Shown here piece by piece: positions 8,827 through 16,948 of a stretch of 64,000 nucleotides of DNA. This DNA is from Klebsiella oxytoca (GTDB lineage: Bacteria; Pseudomonadota; Gammaproteobacteria; Enterobacterales; Enterobacteriaceae). Position numbers and translations under genes: made by a program. The stretch lies in the NCBI RefSeq assembly GCF_009707385.1, contig NZ_CP046115.1:2418001-2482000 (forward strand), given 5' to 3'. Each line of letters begins with the position of its first letter. The stretch's first letter is position 1. Under the pieces are notes generated by a model. That model ran no database searches and was not told where the DNA came from. It saw nothing but the letters and a program-made list of their open reading frames with translations.

Positions 8827-10281
8827 TTACACGCGTATCTCATCAAGCTGACGGTTGATATCTGTGACATTTTTGTCAGAGATGGGATAGACCTGAATAA
8901 TGATCATCGAGATAATCGCCAAAGCAATCGGGATCCAGACTGCGGTCATGATTATCCCATCGATAGCGCTGGCGCTTTGCTGGGCACCGGTCTCATTGAA
9001 GCCATAAACGGCCAGCAGCCACAGCGGAATCGCGCCGCCGATAGTAAAACCAATCTTGAAAAACAGCCCCATAATCGCGTTAATGATGGCCGCATTTCGT
9101 TTGCCAGATTTTAATTCGCCGTAAGCGATGACTTCGGGAACAAGCGCCCACATGAATCCGGTGGCTGAGGTTAAGCCCCATTGTTTAATAAACGTGGCGA
9201 TATAAGCCAGCCACAGCGCATCGTGCATTCCCTCGCGTGACCAGAGGTAAGTTAATAGCTCACCAACAATAAACATGGCGAGGAAAATGTGAAAGAATCC
9301 TTTTTTACCAAATATTTTCTTAAGTTTGGGCCAAAAAACAGGGAAGGCGATACCCGGGATGGAGGCGACAAGACCCACGGCGCCCATCCATTCCGAATGG
9401 CCGACAACATACTGATTGAAAAAGCCATTAACCGTATTCATGAAAAACATGAACGTAAAGGCCAGCATAAAAAACAGTCCGAGAATAACCAACGGACGAT
9501 TATGTTTGAGTTCAAGGAAGAGGTCGGTGGTTTTTACGTTGGCGGTCTGTTCTGCAGTCGCCACAACGCGTTCTTTGGTAAATTTATAGCAGATGAAAAG
9601 TGCCGCAGCGCCTATCAGCATATAAATCGAATAAACGCCGAACCAGGCATAGTTTGCGGATGGATCGGTATAGTTTCCCAGGTTGAGCTCAAGTCCAAAA
9701 AAACCGGTGTCCTTAAGGCTGCGATCTTTTGGCGAAGCCATCTGGACAAACATCGGGAACAGGGTATAGACGAGCAGGTTAGCGCTATTCGCCAGCATCA
9801 TGCGCGTGCTGGTCAGTTTATCAATCGATTCCGGATCCCTTGTCAGTGACGCATTCAGAGAACCATAAGGAATATTCACCACCGAATAGACTAAATCCAG
9901 CGCTAAATAAACGATAAAGGCAAAAGGCACTGAACCCCGGACGCCAGGAATGGGAGCAAAAAGTAATGCGGAGAGGATCACTAGCGGCACGCCGGCTCTT
10001 AACAGCCAGGGACGGTATTTACCCGCTTTTGACGTTCGTTTATCAACAAAAGTGCCTACCATCGGATCCCAGAACACATTGATGATGCGGACAAAAAGAA
10101 AGATAAACCCTGCCGTTGCCGTACTGATTGTATTTACAGTCAACATGTGAAGAGCAAGAAAGCCGCCAATCGTGCCAAAAACGAGGTTTTGAGCAAAGTC
10201 GCCCATACCATAACCAATACGTTCTCCGCGAGTTAATTTATGATATTCATCATGGCGACTTTGCATTATGTTTTTACTCAT
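8827..10281 (-). CDS. xynT: Xylooligosaccharide:cation symporter, GPH family
   Basis: A 484-residue inner-membrane carrier of the glycoside-pentoside-hexuronide family with about 12 membrane segments. The N-terminal GERIGYGMGDFAQN motif and the WDPMVGTFVDK loop near residue 60 are family hallmarks. The start at 10281 has a GGAG ten bases upstream; another methionine lies at 10266 without a ribosome site. It is the first gene of the xynTB operon, importing xylose oligomers for the GH43 enzyme. The E. coli pair yagG/yagH is the closest arrangement I know. Confidence 0.88.
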   Translation of the reverse strand: MSKNIMQSRHDEYHKLTRGERIGYGMGDFAQNLVFGTIGGFLALHMLTVNTISTATAGFIFLFVRIINVFWDPMVGTFVDKRTSKAGKYRPWLLRAGVPLVILSALLFAPIPGVRGSVPFAFIVYLALDLVYSVVNIPYGSLNASLTRDPESIDKLTSTRMMLANSANLLVYTLFPMFVQMASPKDRSLKDTGFFGLELNLGNYTDPSANYAWFGVYSIYMLIGAAALFICYKFTKERVVATAEQTANVKTTDLFLELKHNRPLVILGLFFMLAFTFMFFMNTVNGFFNQYVVGHSEWMGAVGLVASIPGIAFPVFWPKLKKIFGKKGFFHIFLAMFIVGELLTYLWSREGMHDALWLAYIATFIKQWGLTSATGFMWALVPEVIAYGELKSGKRNAAIINAIMGLFFKIGFTIGGAIPLWLLAVYGFNETGAQQSASAIDGIIMTAVWIPIALAIISMIIIQVYPISDKNVTDINRQLDEIRV

Positions 10282-11065
10282 TCTGAGCAGACTCCGGTGT
10301 GTTGTGTGTATGTGAAACACTTTCTGACATAAATGATCTCGTAGAATCCATTACGTTTTTAAATTAATTAATTATGTTTTTTTACTTCTGTGATCATTGA
10401 AGCAAAGGTCTGTTCAGACCCGGTTTACCTCATTGCAGAAAAACCGCTCACCAGCTATATCACAGTAGGTATCGTTTCTGCAAAAGCGGAATTTTATTTT
10501 TGCCCGAATGACCCTGGGAAATGTCCGCTATATAGATCTCTATATGTTGAATATATGCTCTGGGATATTTGCGAGATGGCTCACATTTGAGCATTTTCTT
10601 AATCGCTGAGTGAAATAACGTAATTGAGCAACGGCTCAGGAGAATACAGGATGTGTCACAGTTGTTAAATTTTCGCTGCATAGATTTCGGGGTTTATTAT
10701 GCAATCTTTGGTTGAGAGCAGCGCAGGCCGTTGGCACAACGGCCGCTACTCACAATTGGGTAAGCAAAATGTTGTCCGGTGGGTACGGAGAGGACGCGGT
10801 GTTGTTAAATAATGACATTTATTAATGCATCCCCCTTGTGCATACAATAAATCTTATGCCGGTAAGTGAATTATTCGCGGCGGTGGTTTACATGGTTCAT
10901 CGCTAATCATAAATATTTGTCATGGAGATAACGTAGCCGAAATAATCAACAGCCTCTGTAATTATACAAAATAAAATTAACTTGTTCTGATGATAGCGAA
11001 ACATTCCGTTTGCTCAGGGCAGGATGATTATTGTCTGAATAAAATTAACCAATATTGAGATAATC
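10282..11065. other. Divergent control region of xynTB and the LamB-type porin
   Basis: About 780 AT-rich bases separate xynT (leftward) from a sugar porin (rightward). It contains a CRP-like site (listed separately) and an 8+8 base perfect inverted repeat GGCCGTTG-GCA-CAACGGCC at 10726-10744 without a T-tract. A 37-codon reading frame at 10699-10812 covers that repeat and starts after a GGGG ribosome-like stretch; its product is arginine-rich and not recognised, so I leave it as unproven. No regulator gene is encoded here, so control of the xyn genes probably comes from elsewhere. Confidence 0.55.
10570..10585. promoter_or_regulatory. Probable CRP (cAMP receptor) site
   Basis: TGCGAGATGGCTCACA matches the CRP consensus TGTGA-N6-TCACA with one mismatch. 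Its place between xynT and the porin gene fits catabolite control of a plant-sugar uptake locus. It is about 290 bases from xynT and 480 from the porin, so the promoter it serves cannot be told from sequence alone. Confidence 0.5.
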
Positions 11066-12448
11066 ATGACAATGACCAAGAAACTTCCATTAACCATGGC
11101 GGCAATCGCCGTATTTTTTCCGTTTACCTCTGCAATAGCCCAAGAATTTACTCAGGAACAGATCGACGCTATCGTCGCTAAAGCGGTCGATAAGGCGCTG
11201 GCCGAACGCCAGGCGAAGATCGATGCCGCCGCAGATAAGAAGGTAGACGTCATTACCAACCCGCAAACCACCGCGGCCTCGCCGGATATGGCTATTCCAT
11301 TTGGTCTCAAGTTCAGCGGTTACGCCCGCTATGGCGCCCACTTCCAGACCGGCGACCAGAAATACGTCGGCGTCGATGGCTCCTATAACGGCGCCTCGGC
11401 AATTGGCCGTCTCGGCAACGAAAGTAACGGTGGTGAATTCCAGATAAGCAAGGCGTTCAAAAGCGCTCAGGGAGCTATCTGGGATCTCAACGTAATGTTC
11501 GACCACTGGAGCGATGAAGTTAACCTGAAAAAAGCCTACGTCGGCGTCACCAACGTGCTGGAGTCGAATCCCAACGCCTATCTGTGGGCCGGCCGCGACT
11601 TCCACCAGCGTCCGCAGCAGGGCATCAACGACTACTTCTGGATGAACCACGACGGCCAGGGCGCCGGGGTGAAAAACTTTGATATCGGCGGCGTGCAGTT
11701 TGACGTGGCGGGGGTGTCGCAGGTGAAATCCTGTAGCCCGGAAGTGATGGCCGATGAGACCAACCCTTCGCGGATTACCTGTACCGGCAGCTCCGATACC
11801 GGTGATGATGGCCACTACGCGCTGACTACCAAAACGCACAATATTAAAGCCGGCCCGATCGACGTGGAAGTGTACGCCAACTACGGCTTTGATTCGAAAG
11901 CGGTTGATAGCGACGAACGTCTTGAAGCCTGGCAGGGCGGGCTGGTGCTGAGCCACACCAACGACAGCGGCGTCAACAAAGTTATCCTGCGCTACTCCGA
12001 CAACTCGGATAACAGCGTATATAACAAGACCGACGATCTGACCGCAATCTACGCCAGCTTTGAAGGGCTGCATAAATTTACCCAACAGGCGCAGGTCGAG
12101 TATCTGCTGGCCTTCCACGATTATGACAACGGCAAAGACAAAACGGATAACCGTAAAAACTACGGCGCTATCGTGCGGCCGATGTACTTCTGGAACGATG
12201 TGCACTCCACCTGGCTGGAAGCGGGCTATCAGCGCGTCAATTACGATCAGGGCGGTGACAACCACGGCTGGAAGCTGACGCTGTCGCAGAATATCGCCAT
12301 CGGTATGGGGCCGGAGTTCCGTCCGATGCTGCGCTTCTACGTGACCGGCGGTCAGGTGGATAACGAACGTACCGCGAAGGTCAACGGCACCAAAGACGAA
12401 CAGCTGGATTCGCTGAACGTCGGCGGGATGTTTGAGGCGTGGTTCTAA
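11066..12448 (+). CDS. LamB/ScrY-type carbohydrate porin
   Basis: A 460-residue outer-membrane porin of the maltoporin family. The signal peptide covers about residues 1-25 (ending SAIAQ). A short alanine- and lysine-rich region, probably a coiled coil as in ScrY, follows before the barrel, which opens with FGLKFSGYARYGAHF and ends with aromatic residues (MFEAWF), as outer-membrane insertion requires. It is divergent from xynTB with a shared control region, suggesting that it admits xylooligosaccharides; beta-glucoside or other sugars are possible too, since the family includes BglH and RafY. A hairpin follows the stop. Confidence 0.85.
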   Translation: MTMTKKLPLTMAAIAVFFPFTSAIAQEFTQEQIDAIVAKAVDKALAERQAKIDAAADKKVDVITNPQTTAASPDMAIPFGLKFSGYARYGAHFQTGDQKYVGVDGSYNGASAIGRLGNESNGGEFQISKAFKSAQGAIWDLNVMFDHWSDEVNLKKAYVGVTNVLESNPNAYLWAGRDFHQRPQQGINDYFWMNHDGQGAGVKNFDIGGVQFDVAGVSQVKSCSPEVMADETNPSRITCTGSSDTGDDGHYALTTKTHNIKAGPIDVEVYANYGFDSKAVDSDERLEAWQGGLVLSHTNDSGVNKVILRYSDNSDNSVYNKTDDLTAIYASFEGLHKFTQQAQVEYLLAFHDYDNGKDKTDNRKNYGAIVRPMYFWNDVHSTWLEAGYQRVNYDQGGDNHGWKLTLSQNIAIGMGPEFRPMLRFYVTGGQVDNERTAKVNGTKDEQLDSLNVGGMFEAWF

Positions 12449-12470
12449 GGTCCGACGGATATCATCCGGA

Positions 12471-12498
12471 TGACAGGCTGACGTGCGCCAGCCTGTCA
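12471..12498. terminator. Hairpin between convergent porin and DUF523-DUF1722 genes
   Basis: A perfect 10-base stem, TGACAGGCTG with CAGCCTGTCA, and an 8-base loop, lies between two convergent genes. The T-tract is poor on either strand, so it may stop transcription both ways only weakly. Confidence 0.5.
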
Positions 12499-12500
12499 GC

Positions 12501-13460
12501 TCAATTTATCGTCAGACGCAGGGCCAGATCCTGTGGATAGGGATCGAAGTAGTTCTGCGTCTGCAGATAACGATCCGGGTACTCGGCCAGATAGTGCTTG
12601 AGCAGCGTTAACGGCGCGAGGATTGGCAGCAGTCCGGAGCGATAGTTGAGGATCACCTCCCGTAGTTCACCGCGCTGGCGGCTGTTCAACTGGTCACGGA
12701 AGTAGCCCTGAATATGCATCAGCACGTTGGTGTGGTTTTTTCGCGAGGCGGGCTTTTTCAGGATCGCCATTAATTTTTCGCGATACGCCACAAAGAAGGC
12801 TTCCAGATCTTGCCATTCGTGAAGCGAGGCAACGAATGGTCCTATCTCGCGGTAGCCGGCCTGATGATGGGCGAGCAGCTGCAGCTTATAGCGGCTATGA
12901 AAATCGAGCAGCGCACGACGCGTAAGGCCATTTTTATACAGGCAGTTAAGCTCGTGCAGGGCGAAGACCCTTTCGACAAAATTTTCCCGCAGCACCGGAT
13001 CGTGCAGGCGGCCATCTTCTTCAACCGGTAGCCACGGATATTTCTCCAGCAGCGCTGCGGTAAACAAGCCGGTTCCTTCTTTACGTCCGCGATTGCCTTT
13101 TTCATCATACAGCCGCACGCGCTCCATCCCGCAGCTGGGTGATTTAGCACAGACGATAAAGCCCGACAGCTCGCCCATTGATGAGAGCCAGGCGTGAGCG
13201 AAATCGGTCATTTTTTCCGTTACGTCGTCGTGCGGGGCATGAGTGAAGCGCATACGGAACTCCCCTTCAGCGCTCTGCACCAGCCGCAGCGCCGGGCGGG
13301 GAACGGGCAGACCGATCGCCATTTCCGGGCAAACAGGCTTGAATGCCACCCACAGCCCGAGTTCATCCATCACAAAGCCCATGCGTTTATGCCCGCCGTC
13401 GAATCGCACGGCTGAACCGGTAAGACATCCGCTGATCCCAATGACAGGTTGCGTGTTCAT
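12501..13460 (-). CDS. DUF523-DUF1722 two-domain protein (TudS-like plus YbgA)
   Basis: A 319-residue cytoplasmic protein. Residues 1-150 are a DUF523 domain, the family of the iron-sulfur thiouracil desulfidase TudS, with its three conserved cysteines in SGCLTG, VCPEM and SPSCG. Residues 190-305 are a DUF1722 domain, the whole of E. coli YbgA. The fusion is common outside E. coli. It begins 14 bases after the DUF3833 gene ends and runs the same way, so it may be the last gene of the lipid operon upstream. A role in sulfur removal or repair is suggested by domain 1; the C-terminal function is unknown. Confidence 0.8.
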   Translation of the reverse strand: MNTQPVIGISGCLTGSAVRFDGGHKRMGFVMDELGLWVAFKPVCPEMAIGLPVPRPALRLVQSAEGEFRMRFTHAPHDDVTEKMTDFAHAWLSSMGELSGFIVCAKSPSCGMERVRLYDEKGNRGRKEGTGLFTAALLEKYPWLPVEEDGRLHDPVLRENFVERVFALHELNCLYKNGLTRRALLDFHSRYKLQLLAHHQAGYREIGPFVASLHEWQDLEAFFVAYREKLMAILKKPASRKNHTNVLMHIQGYFRDQLNSRQRGELREVILNYRSGLLPILAPLTLLKHYLAEYPDRYLQTQNYFDPYPQDLALRLTIN

Positions 13461-13474
13461 GGCGCTCTCCTCTA

Positions 13475-14008
13475 TTAATTTGCGGTGCGGGTGAAGAAAA
13501 GGGTTACGCTGGCGACGGTAAGGCCAAATTTCTTCATCTCCGTTTTGTTGAACAGATGCGTGCCGTCCTGCAGGAACATCCAGTCATCGAAGTGCAGTCG
13601 CCAGGTGTGACCGTTGGCTTTCACGTTCATGCTGTAGCGCCAGTGAAAAGCGTTCCCCGCCGCCTCGCCGGACGCCACGCCGACAATATCGCCCGCGGTG
13701 CCCGCGTAACGGTTGTCGCCGGTGCGGCGAATCCGCCACACTCGCTGCTGCTTCTCGCCATCGTCATAGACAAAGCGTTCATGGAGCGTCAGCGTGTCGC
13801 CAACGACGTCGCCGTCAATCTCCACATGGAAGCGGCGCAGCTGCTTGCCATTGCGATCCTGAACCATCCCCCATGCTGTCGTCTTTCCCTGAAAGTAGTG
13901 GAAGATGTCCAGCGCCGGCTGCTGCTGTCGGTAGTCGGTTACCTCGGTGCTGCATCCCGTCAGGATCAGCATCAGCAGCGCCAGGCCAAGGGTCAACATT
14001 CGTTTCAT
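13475..14008 (-). CDS. DUF3833 lipoprotein
   Basis: A 177-residue protein with a lipoprotein signal: hydrophobic stretch then lipobox LTGC, so C19 is the lipidated residue. The rest matches DUF3833, a family found with cyclopropane-synthase-like gene clusters. The start at 14008 has the ribosome site CGGAGG and overlaps the stop of the gene before it (ATGA), so the two are coupled. It is likely anchored in the outer or inner membrane and perhaps handles the modified lipid; that is inference from the cluster. Confidence 0.82.
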   Translation of the reverse strand: MKRMLTLGLALLMLILTGCSTEVTDYRQQQPALDIFHYFQGKTTAWGMVQDRNGKQLRRFHVEIDGDVVGDTLTLHERFVYDDGEKQQRVWRIRRTGDNRYAGTAGDIVGVASGEAAGNAFHWRYSMNVKANGHTWRLHFDDWMFLQDGTHLFNKTEMKKFGLTVASVTLFFTRTAN

Positions 14009-14529
14009 GGTGTACCTCCGATTAACTGCTGACGCAGCTCGGGATAGGTGGTGTGTGGATCGAGCCAGATGGCGAGAAAGCGGGTACTGAACGCTGCCGA
14101 CTGGCGTGGGCCGAGCGGAGTAAAAGCAGGTTGCGCGGCGCTGGCGCGATACCAGAACTGCCCCTCGCCGCCGCTTACGACAAACGCCAGCTGCGTGCCC
14201 GCCGCGACGTCTGGCCAAAGTCCCTGGAGCATGCTCAGCCACGCCTCGCTACGCGGCTCCTGCTGGAGAATTCCCTGGGCCTGCCACTGCTCGCGGGTGG
14301 CCGCTACCAGTTCGTCGCTATCGATAGCGCGCTGGTAGGTGATAATCAGCGCCCGATCCTGCTGCGGGCCATCATATCGACCTTCCGGGGTCCGCAGCTG
14401 CGAGGTGTAGACGGTGAAGGGGCCCCAGGTGAGGGTTGCTTCGCCAACGCGACGCCAGGTCAGCCAGTCGGCGGCACTGGCGGCTGGGACCAGTGCCACC
14501 AGCCATAGCAGTAGTAAAGCCGTTTTCAT
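14005..14529 (-). CDS. Chalcone isomerase-like periplasmic protein
   Basis: A 174-residue protein with a signal peptide (about residues 1-20, ending ASAAD) and a chalcone-isomerase-like fold (Chalcone_2 type). Bacterial members generally lack flavonoid isomerase activity and probably bind fatty acids. I start at 14529, which has GGAGA upstream and overlaps the stop of the previous gene (TAATG); a much longer in-frame extension upstream lies inside that gene. It belongs to the coupled operon running from 19355 to about 13475. Confidence 0.78.
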   Translation of the reverse strand: MKTALLLLWLVALVPAASAADWLTWRRVGEATLTWGPFTVYTSQLRTPEGRYDGPQQDRALIITYQRAIDSDELVAATREQWQAQGILQQEPRSEAWLSMLQGLWPDVAAGTQLAFVVSGGEGQFWYRASAAQPAFTPLGPRQSAAFSTRFLAIWLDPHTTYPELRQQLIGGTP

Positions 14530-15011
14530 TACCGTCTCCCCAGCGCAAAATGGAACAAGATCATCACCGTCAGCCAGCCGCAGGCCATCGCGCCAGCGCC
14601 GACAGCCGTCGGTACCAGTAGGGTCATGGCGCCCAGACGAGCGCCGAGCAGGTAGGCCACGGGGCCGCCGATGGACGCCGACAGGACCAGCAGCCAGCCA
14701 GGCAGCGTTGTGGTGCTGGTCAGGCGACTCCAGACGACGGCGAACATCAGCCACAGCGCAACCATCCACAGGGGAAGCAAGGCGTCGCCGGAAAAATCGA
14801 TCAGCCCCGATAGCGTCCAGAGCGTATCCAGCCCGCAGCCCGCGGCGGCCAGCAGCAGCGCTGACAGACGGTATTCTGCCGGTAGCCGCAGCCAGCAGAG
14901 GATTGCCAGCGTCAGCCAGATCCACACCCCGCGTTCGCGCAGGACCACCACCAGCGTCCAGTAAAGATCGAACGCGACGGCTATGAGCAGGATCGACGCC
15001 GGGCGGTTCAT
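14529..15011 (-). CDS. DUF2878 membrane protein
   Basis: A 160-residue inner-membrane protein with about five hydrophobic segments, matching the DUF2878 family. DUF2878 genes recur beside DUF1365 and cyclopropane-synthase-like genes, as here. The gene overlaps its neighbours on both sides by a few bases, so it is translated as part of the operon. No catalytic motif is visible. It may anchor or feed the lipid-modifying enzymes at the membrane. Confidence 0.78.
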   Translation of the reverse strand: MNRPASILLIAVAFDLYWTLVVVLRERGVWIWLTLAILCWLRLPAEYRLSALLLAAAGCGLDTLWTLSGLIDFSGDALLPLWMVALWLMFAVVWSRLTSTTTLPGWLLVLSASIGGPVAYLLGARLGAMTLLVPTAVGAGAMACGWLTVMILFHFALGRR

Positions 15012-16228
15012 ACCCGCTCCGCGGTCAGCTGTACCACGCTGATGGTACGGGCGTTAAACCCGGCTTCACAGTAGCCGAAGTAGTAAAGCCACATGCGGCG
15101 AAAGCGATCGTCGAAACCGAGCTTTTCAATATCCTGCCAGGCGTGGGTGAAACGCTGCCGCCAGTGGGCGAGAGTGCGGGCGTAGTCCGGGCCCATATCA
15201 AACAGATCGCGCACCACAAAATCGGTATGCCGCGTCATCAGTTCGCTCATTGCCGTGATACTGGGCAAAAAGCCGCCGGGAAAGATGTAACGCTGGATAA
15301 AATCAACGCTTTTGCTGTAGTCGCGATAACGCTGATCCTGGATGGTAATCGCCTGTATCGCCATTCTGCCGCCCGGACGCAGGCGCGCCTGGCAGGTGCG
15401 GAAGAAGCCCGGCAGATAGCGCTGTCCTACGGCTTCAATCATCTCCACCGACAGCAGTTTATCGTACTGGCCGGTGAGATCGCGGTAATCGCAGAACAGC
15501 ACCTCGACGCGCTCCTGCAGCCCGGCGCGGGCAATCCTCGCCCTGGTCCACTGAAACTGTTCCTGCGACAGGGTGGTGGTGGTAACCCGGCAGCCGTAAT
15601 GGCGGGCGGCGTATTCGGCCATCGCTCCCCAGCCGGTGCCAATTTCCAGCAAATGATCGCCGGGCCCGAGCGCCAGCTGTTCGCACAGGCGCGCCATTTT
15701 GGCCCGCTGGGCCTGGGTCAGATCCTGGTCGTTATCGGTAAACAGCGCGCTGGAGTAGAGCAGTTCATCGTCAAGAAAGCGGGCGTAGAAGTCGTTGCCC
15801 AGGTCGTAATGGGCGGCGATATTTTCCCGCGCCTGCGCGCGTGAGTTGCGGCGCGTCCAGTGGCGCAGTCGCTCGACGGGTTTGCCCAGCAGACGGAAGC
15901 CGCGCTCCAGACGCCCAAGCACCTGGCCGTTACGCGCGAGGATCTGCAGCAGCACCGTCAACTGATGACTCTCCCAGTCGCCGTCCATCCACGCCTCCGC
16001 AGCGGCGAGGCTACCGCCGGTCAGTAAACGCCAGTAGACGCCAGCAGAGAGCACTCGCGCCTCGGCGCGCAGATCGGAGGCAGGGTCGCCAAAATGAAAG
16101 AGGTGCGCCCCTTCGCGTATAGTGAGCGAGCCTTCGCGAAGACCGCTCAACAAACGAAAGAGCAGCCAGCGCGCGATACGCACGTTGCGCGGAATATCGG
16201 GTTCAAGCGCAAAGACGGGATCGGTCAT
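15008..16228 (-). CDS. Cyclopropane-fatty-acid-synthase-like methyltransferase
   Basis: A 406-residue SAM-dependent enzyme of the CFA synthase family, which adds a methylene or methyl group to double bonds of membrane phospholipid acyl chains. The HYDLGNDFY motif (140-148), the YSSALF segment (158-163) and the SAM loop LEIGTGWGAM (194-203) are present. The chromosome should also hold the ordinary cfa gene; this copy is the cluster type found beside DUF1365 and an FAD oxidase. It overlaps the upstream gene by four bases (ATGA). Product might be a methylated or furan-like fatty acid rather than a cyclopropane. Confidence 0.87.
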   Translation of the reverse strand: MTDPVFALEPDIPRNVRIARWLLFRLLSGLREGSLTIREGAHLFHFGDPASDLRAEARVLSAGVYWRLLTGGSLAAAEAWMDGDWESHQLTVLLQILARNGQVLGRLERGFRLLGKPVERLRHWTRRNSRAQARENIAAHYDLGNDFYARFLDDELLYSSALFTDNDQDLTQAQRAKMARLCEQLALGPGDHLLEIGTGWGAMAEYAARHYGCRVTTTTLSQEQFQWTRARIARAGLQERVEVLFCDYRDLTGQYDKLLSVEMIEAVGQRYLPGFFRTCQARLRPGGRMAIQAITIQDQRYRDYSKSVDFIQRYIFPGGFLPSITAMSELMTRHTDFVVRDLFDMGPDYARTLAHWRQRFTHAWQDIEKLGFDDRFRRMWLYYFGYCEAGFNARTISVVQLTAERV

Positions 16229-16947
16229 GAGCGTTCACTCCTGCTGACAGGATGGTTGTACAGCGGCACGCGCTTGAGCCACAGCCGCAGCGCCTGCCAG
16301 TAGATCGCGAGGACGGTTTTTAGCGTCATCAGCGGAATGCGCAGCAGCAGCCCGCGCAGGCTGGCGCGCGTTAAAGGCTCGCGGTGCAGGGCCAGCGTGG
16401 CGTCAAAGACTTTGCTGGTCTGATGGTTCTCAATATGCATGAGCAGCGTTTTACCCGGACAGTTAAAGCGCCAGTGATAGACCATGTCCATCGGGTTAAA
16501 CGGGGAGACATGAAAGGCTTTCTCCAGCGGACGCGCCCGTTGACCGTCTACCGCGTAATAATGACGTTCATTCCACGGGGTGTTGCGCACTTCGGCCAGC
16601 ACCCAGCGCAGGGTATCAGCGCCGTCATAGCAGTAGTAAAAATTGACCGGATTAAAATGAAATCCCAGGTAGCGCAGTTGGGTCAGCAGCATGACGCGAC
16701 CATCCGGGCGTTCGCCGGTCAGGTTTTCCAGACGCTGCAAAACCTGTTCTTTCAAAGGCATACCGAGCGGATAATCCGCATCGTAAAAAGAGGCGGCGGC
16801 AAACCGATTGCGGCGAATACCAACCGTGGAGAGCATGACCAGTTCGTCCAGGTCAAGCCAGGCCATAAAAAGGCGATAGCTAAAGTGGTGGGCTTTTGGC
16901 TGGAGCCGGCGGTGGCGTAATACGCCCTGATAGAGGCAGCTGTTCAT
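16225..16947 (-). CDS. DUF1365 protein
   Basis: A 240-residue DUF1365 protein. Family segments such as LGFHFNPVNFYYCYD and the FHVSPFNPMDM stretch are intact. I start at 16947, right at the stop of the FAD enzyme (TGAAATG), because the in-frame extension upstream lies inside that gene. DUF1365 has no proven reaction that I know of but is nearly always found between the FAD enzyme and the CFA-like methyltransferase, so it probably acts on the same acyl chain. Confidence 0.82.
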   Translation of the reverse strand: MNSCLYQGVLRHRRLQPKAHHFSYRLFMAWLDLDELVMLSTVGIRRNRFAAASFYDADYPLGMPLKEQVLQRLENLTGERPDGRVMLLTQLRYLGFHFNPVNFYYCYDGADTLRWVLAEVRNTPWNERHYYAVDGQRARPLEKAFHVSPFNPMDMVYHWRFNCPGKTLLMHIENHQTSKVFDATLALHREPLTRASLRGLLLRIPLMTLKTVLAIYWQALRLWLKRVPLYNHPVSRSERS

Positions 16948-16948
16948 T

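Noticed and set aside
10726-10744. The 8+8 inverted repeat upstream of the porin as a terminator
   Set aside because: No T-run follows on either strand; it may be a protein-binding dyad or chance.
11090-12265. A 391-codon open frame antisense to the LamB-type porin gene
   Set aside because: It mirrors the codon structure of the porin gene, has valine/alanine-rich composition without domains and no ribosome site; the porin on the plus strand has a signal peptide and a complete family match.
14529-14925. Longer 306-residue version of the chalcone-isomerase-like gene starting at 14925
   Set aside because: The extension lies inside the DUF2878 gene, while the start at 14529 has a ribosome site and is followed by a signal peptide.
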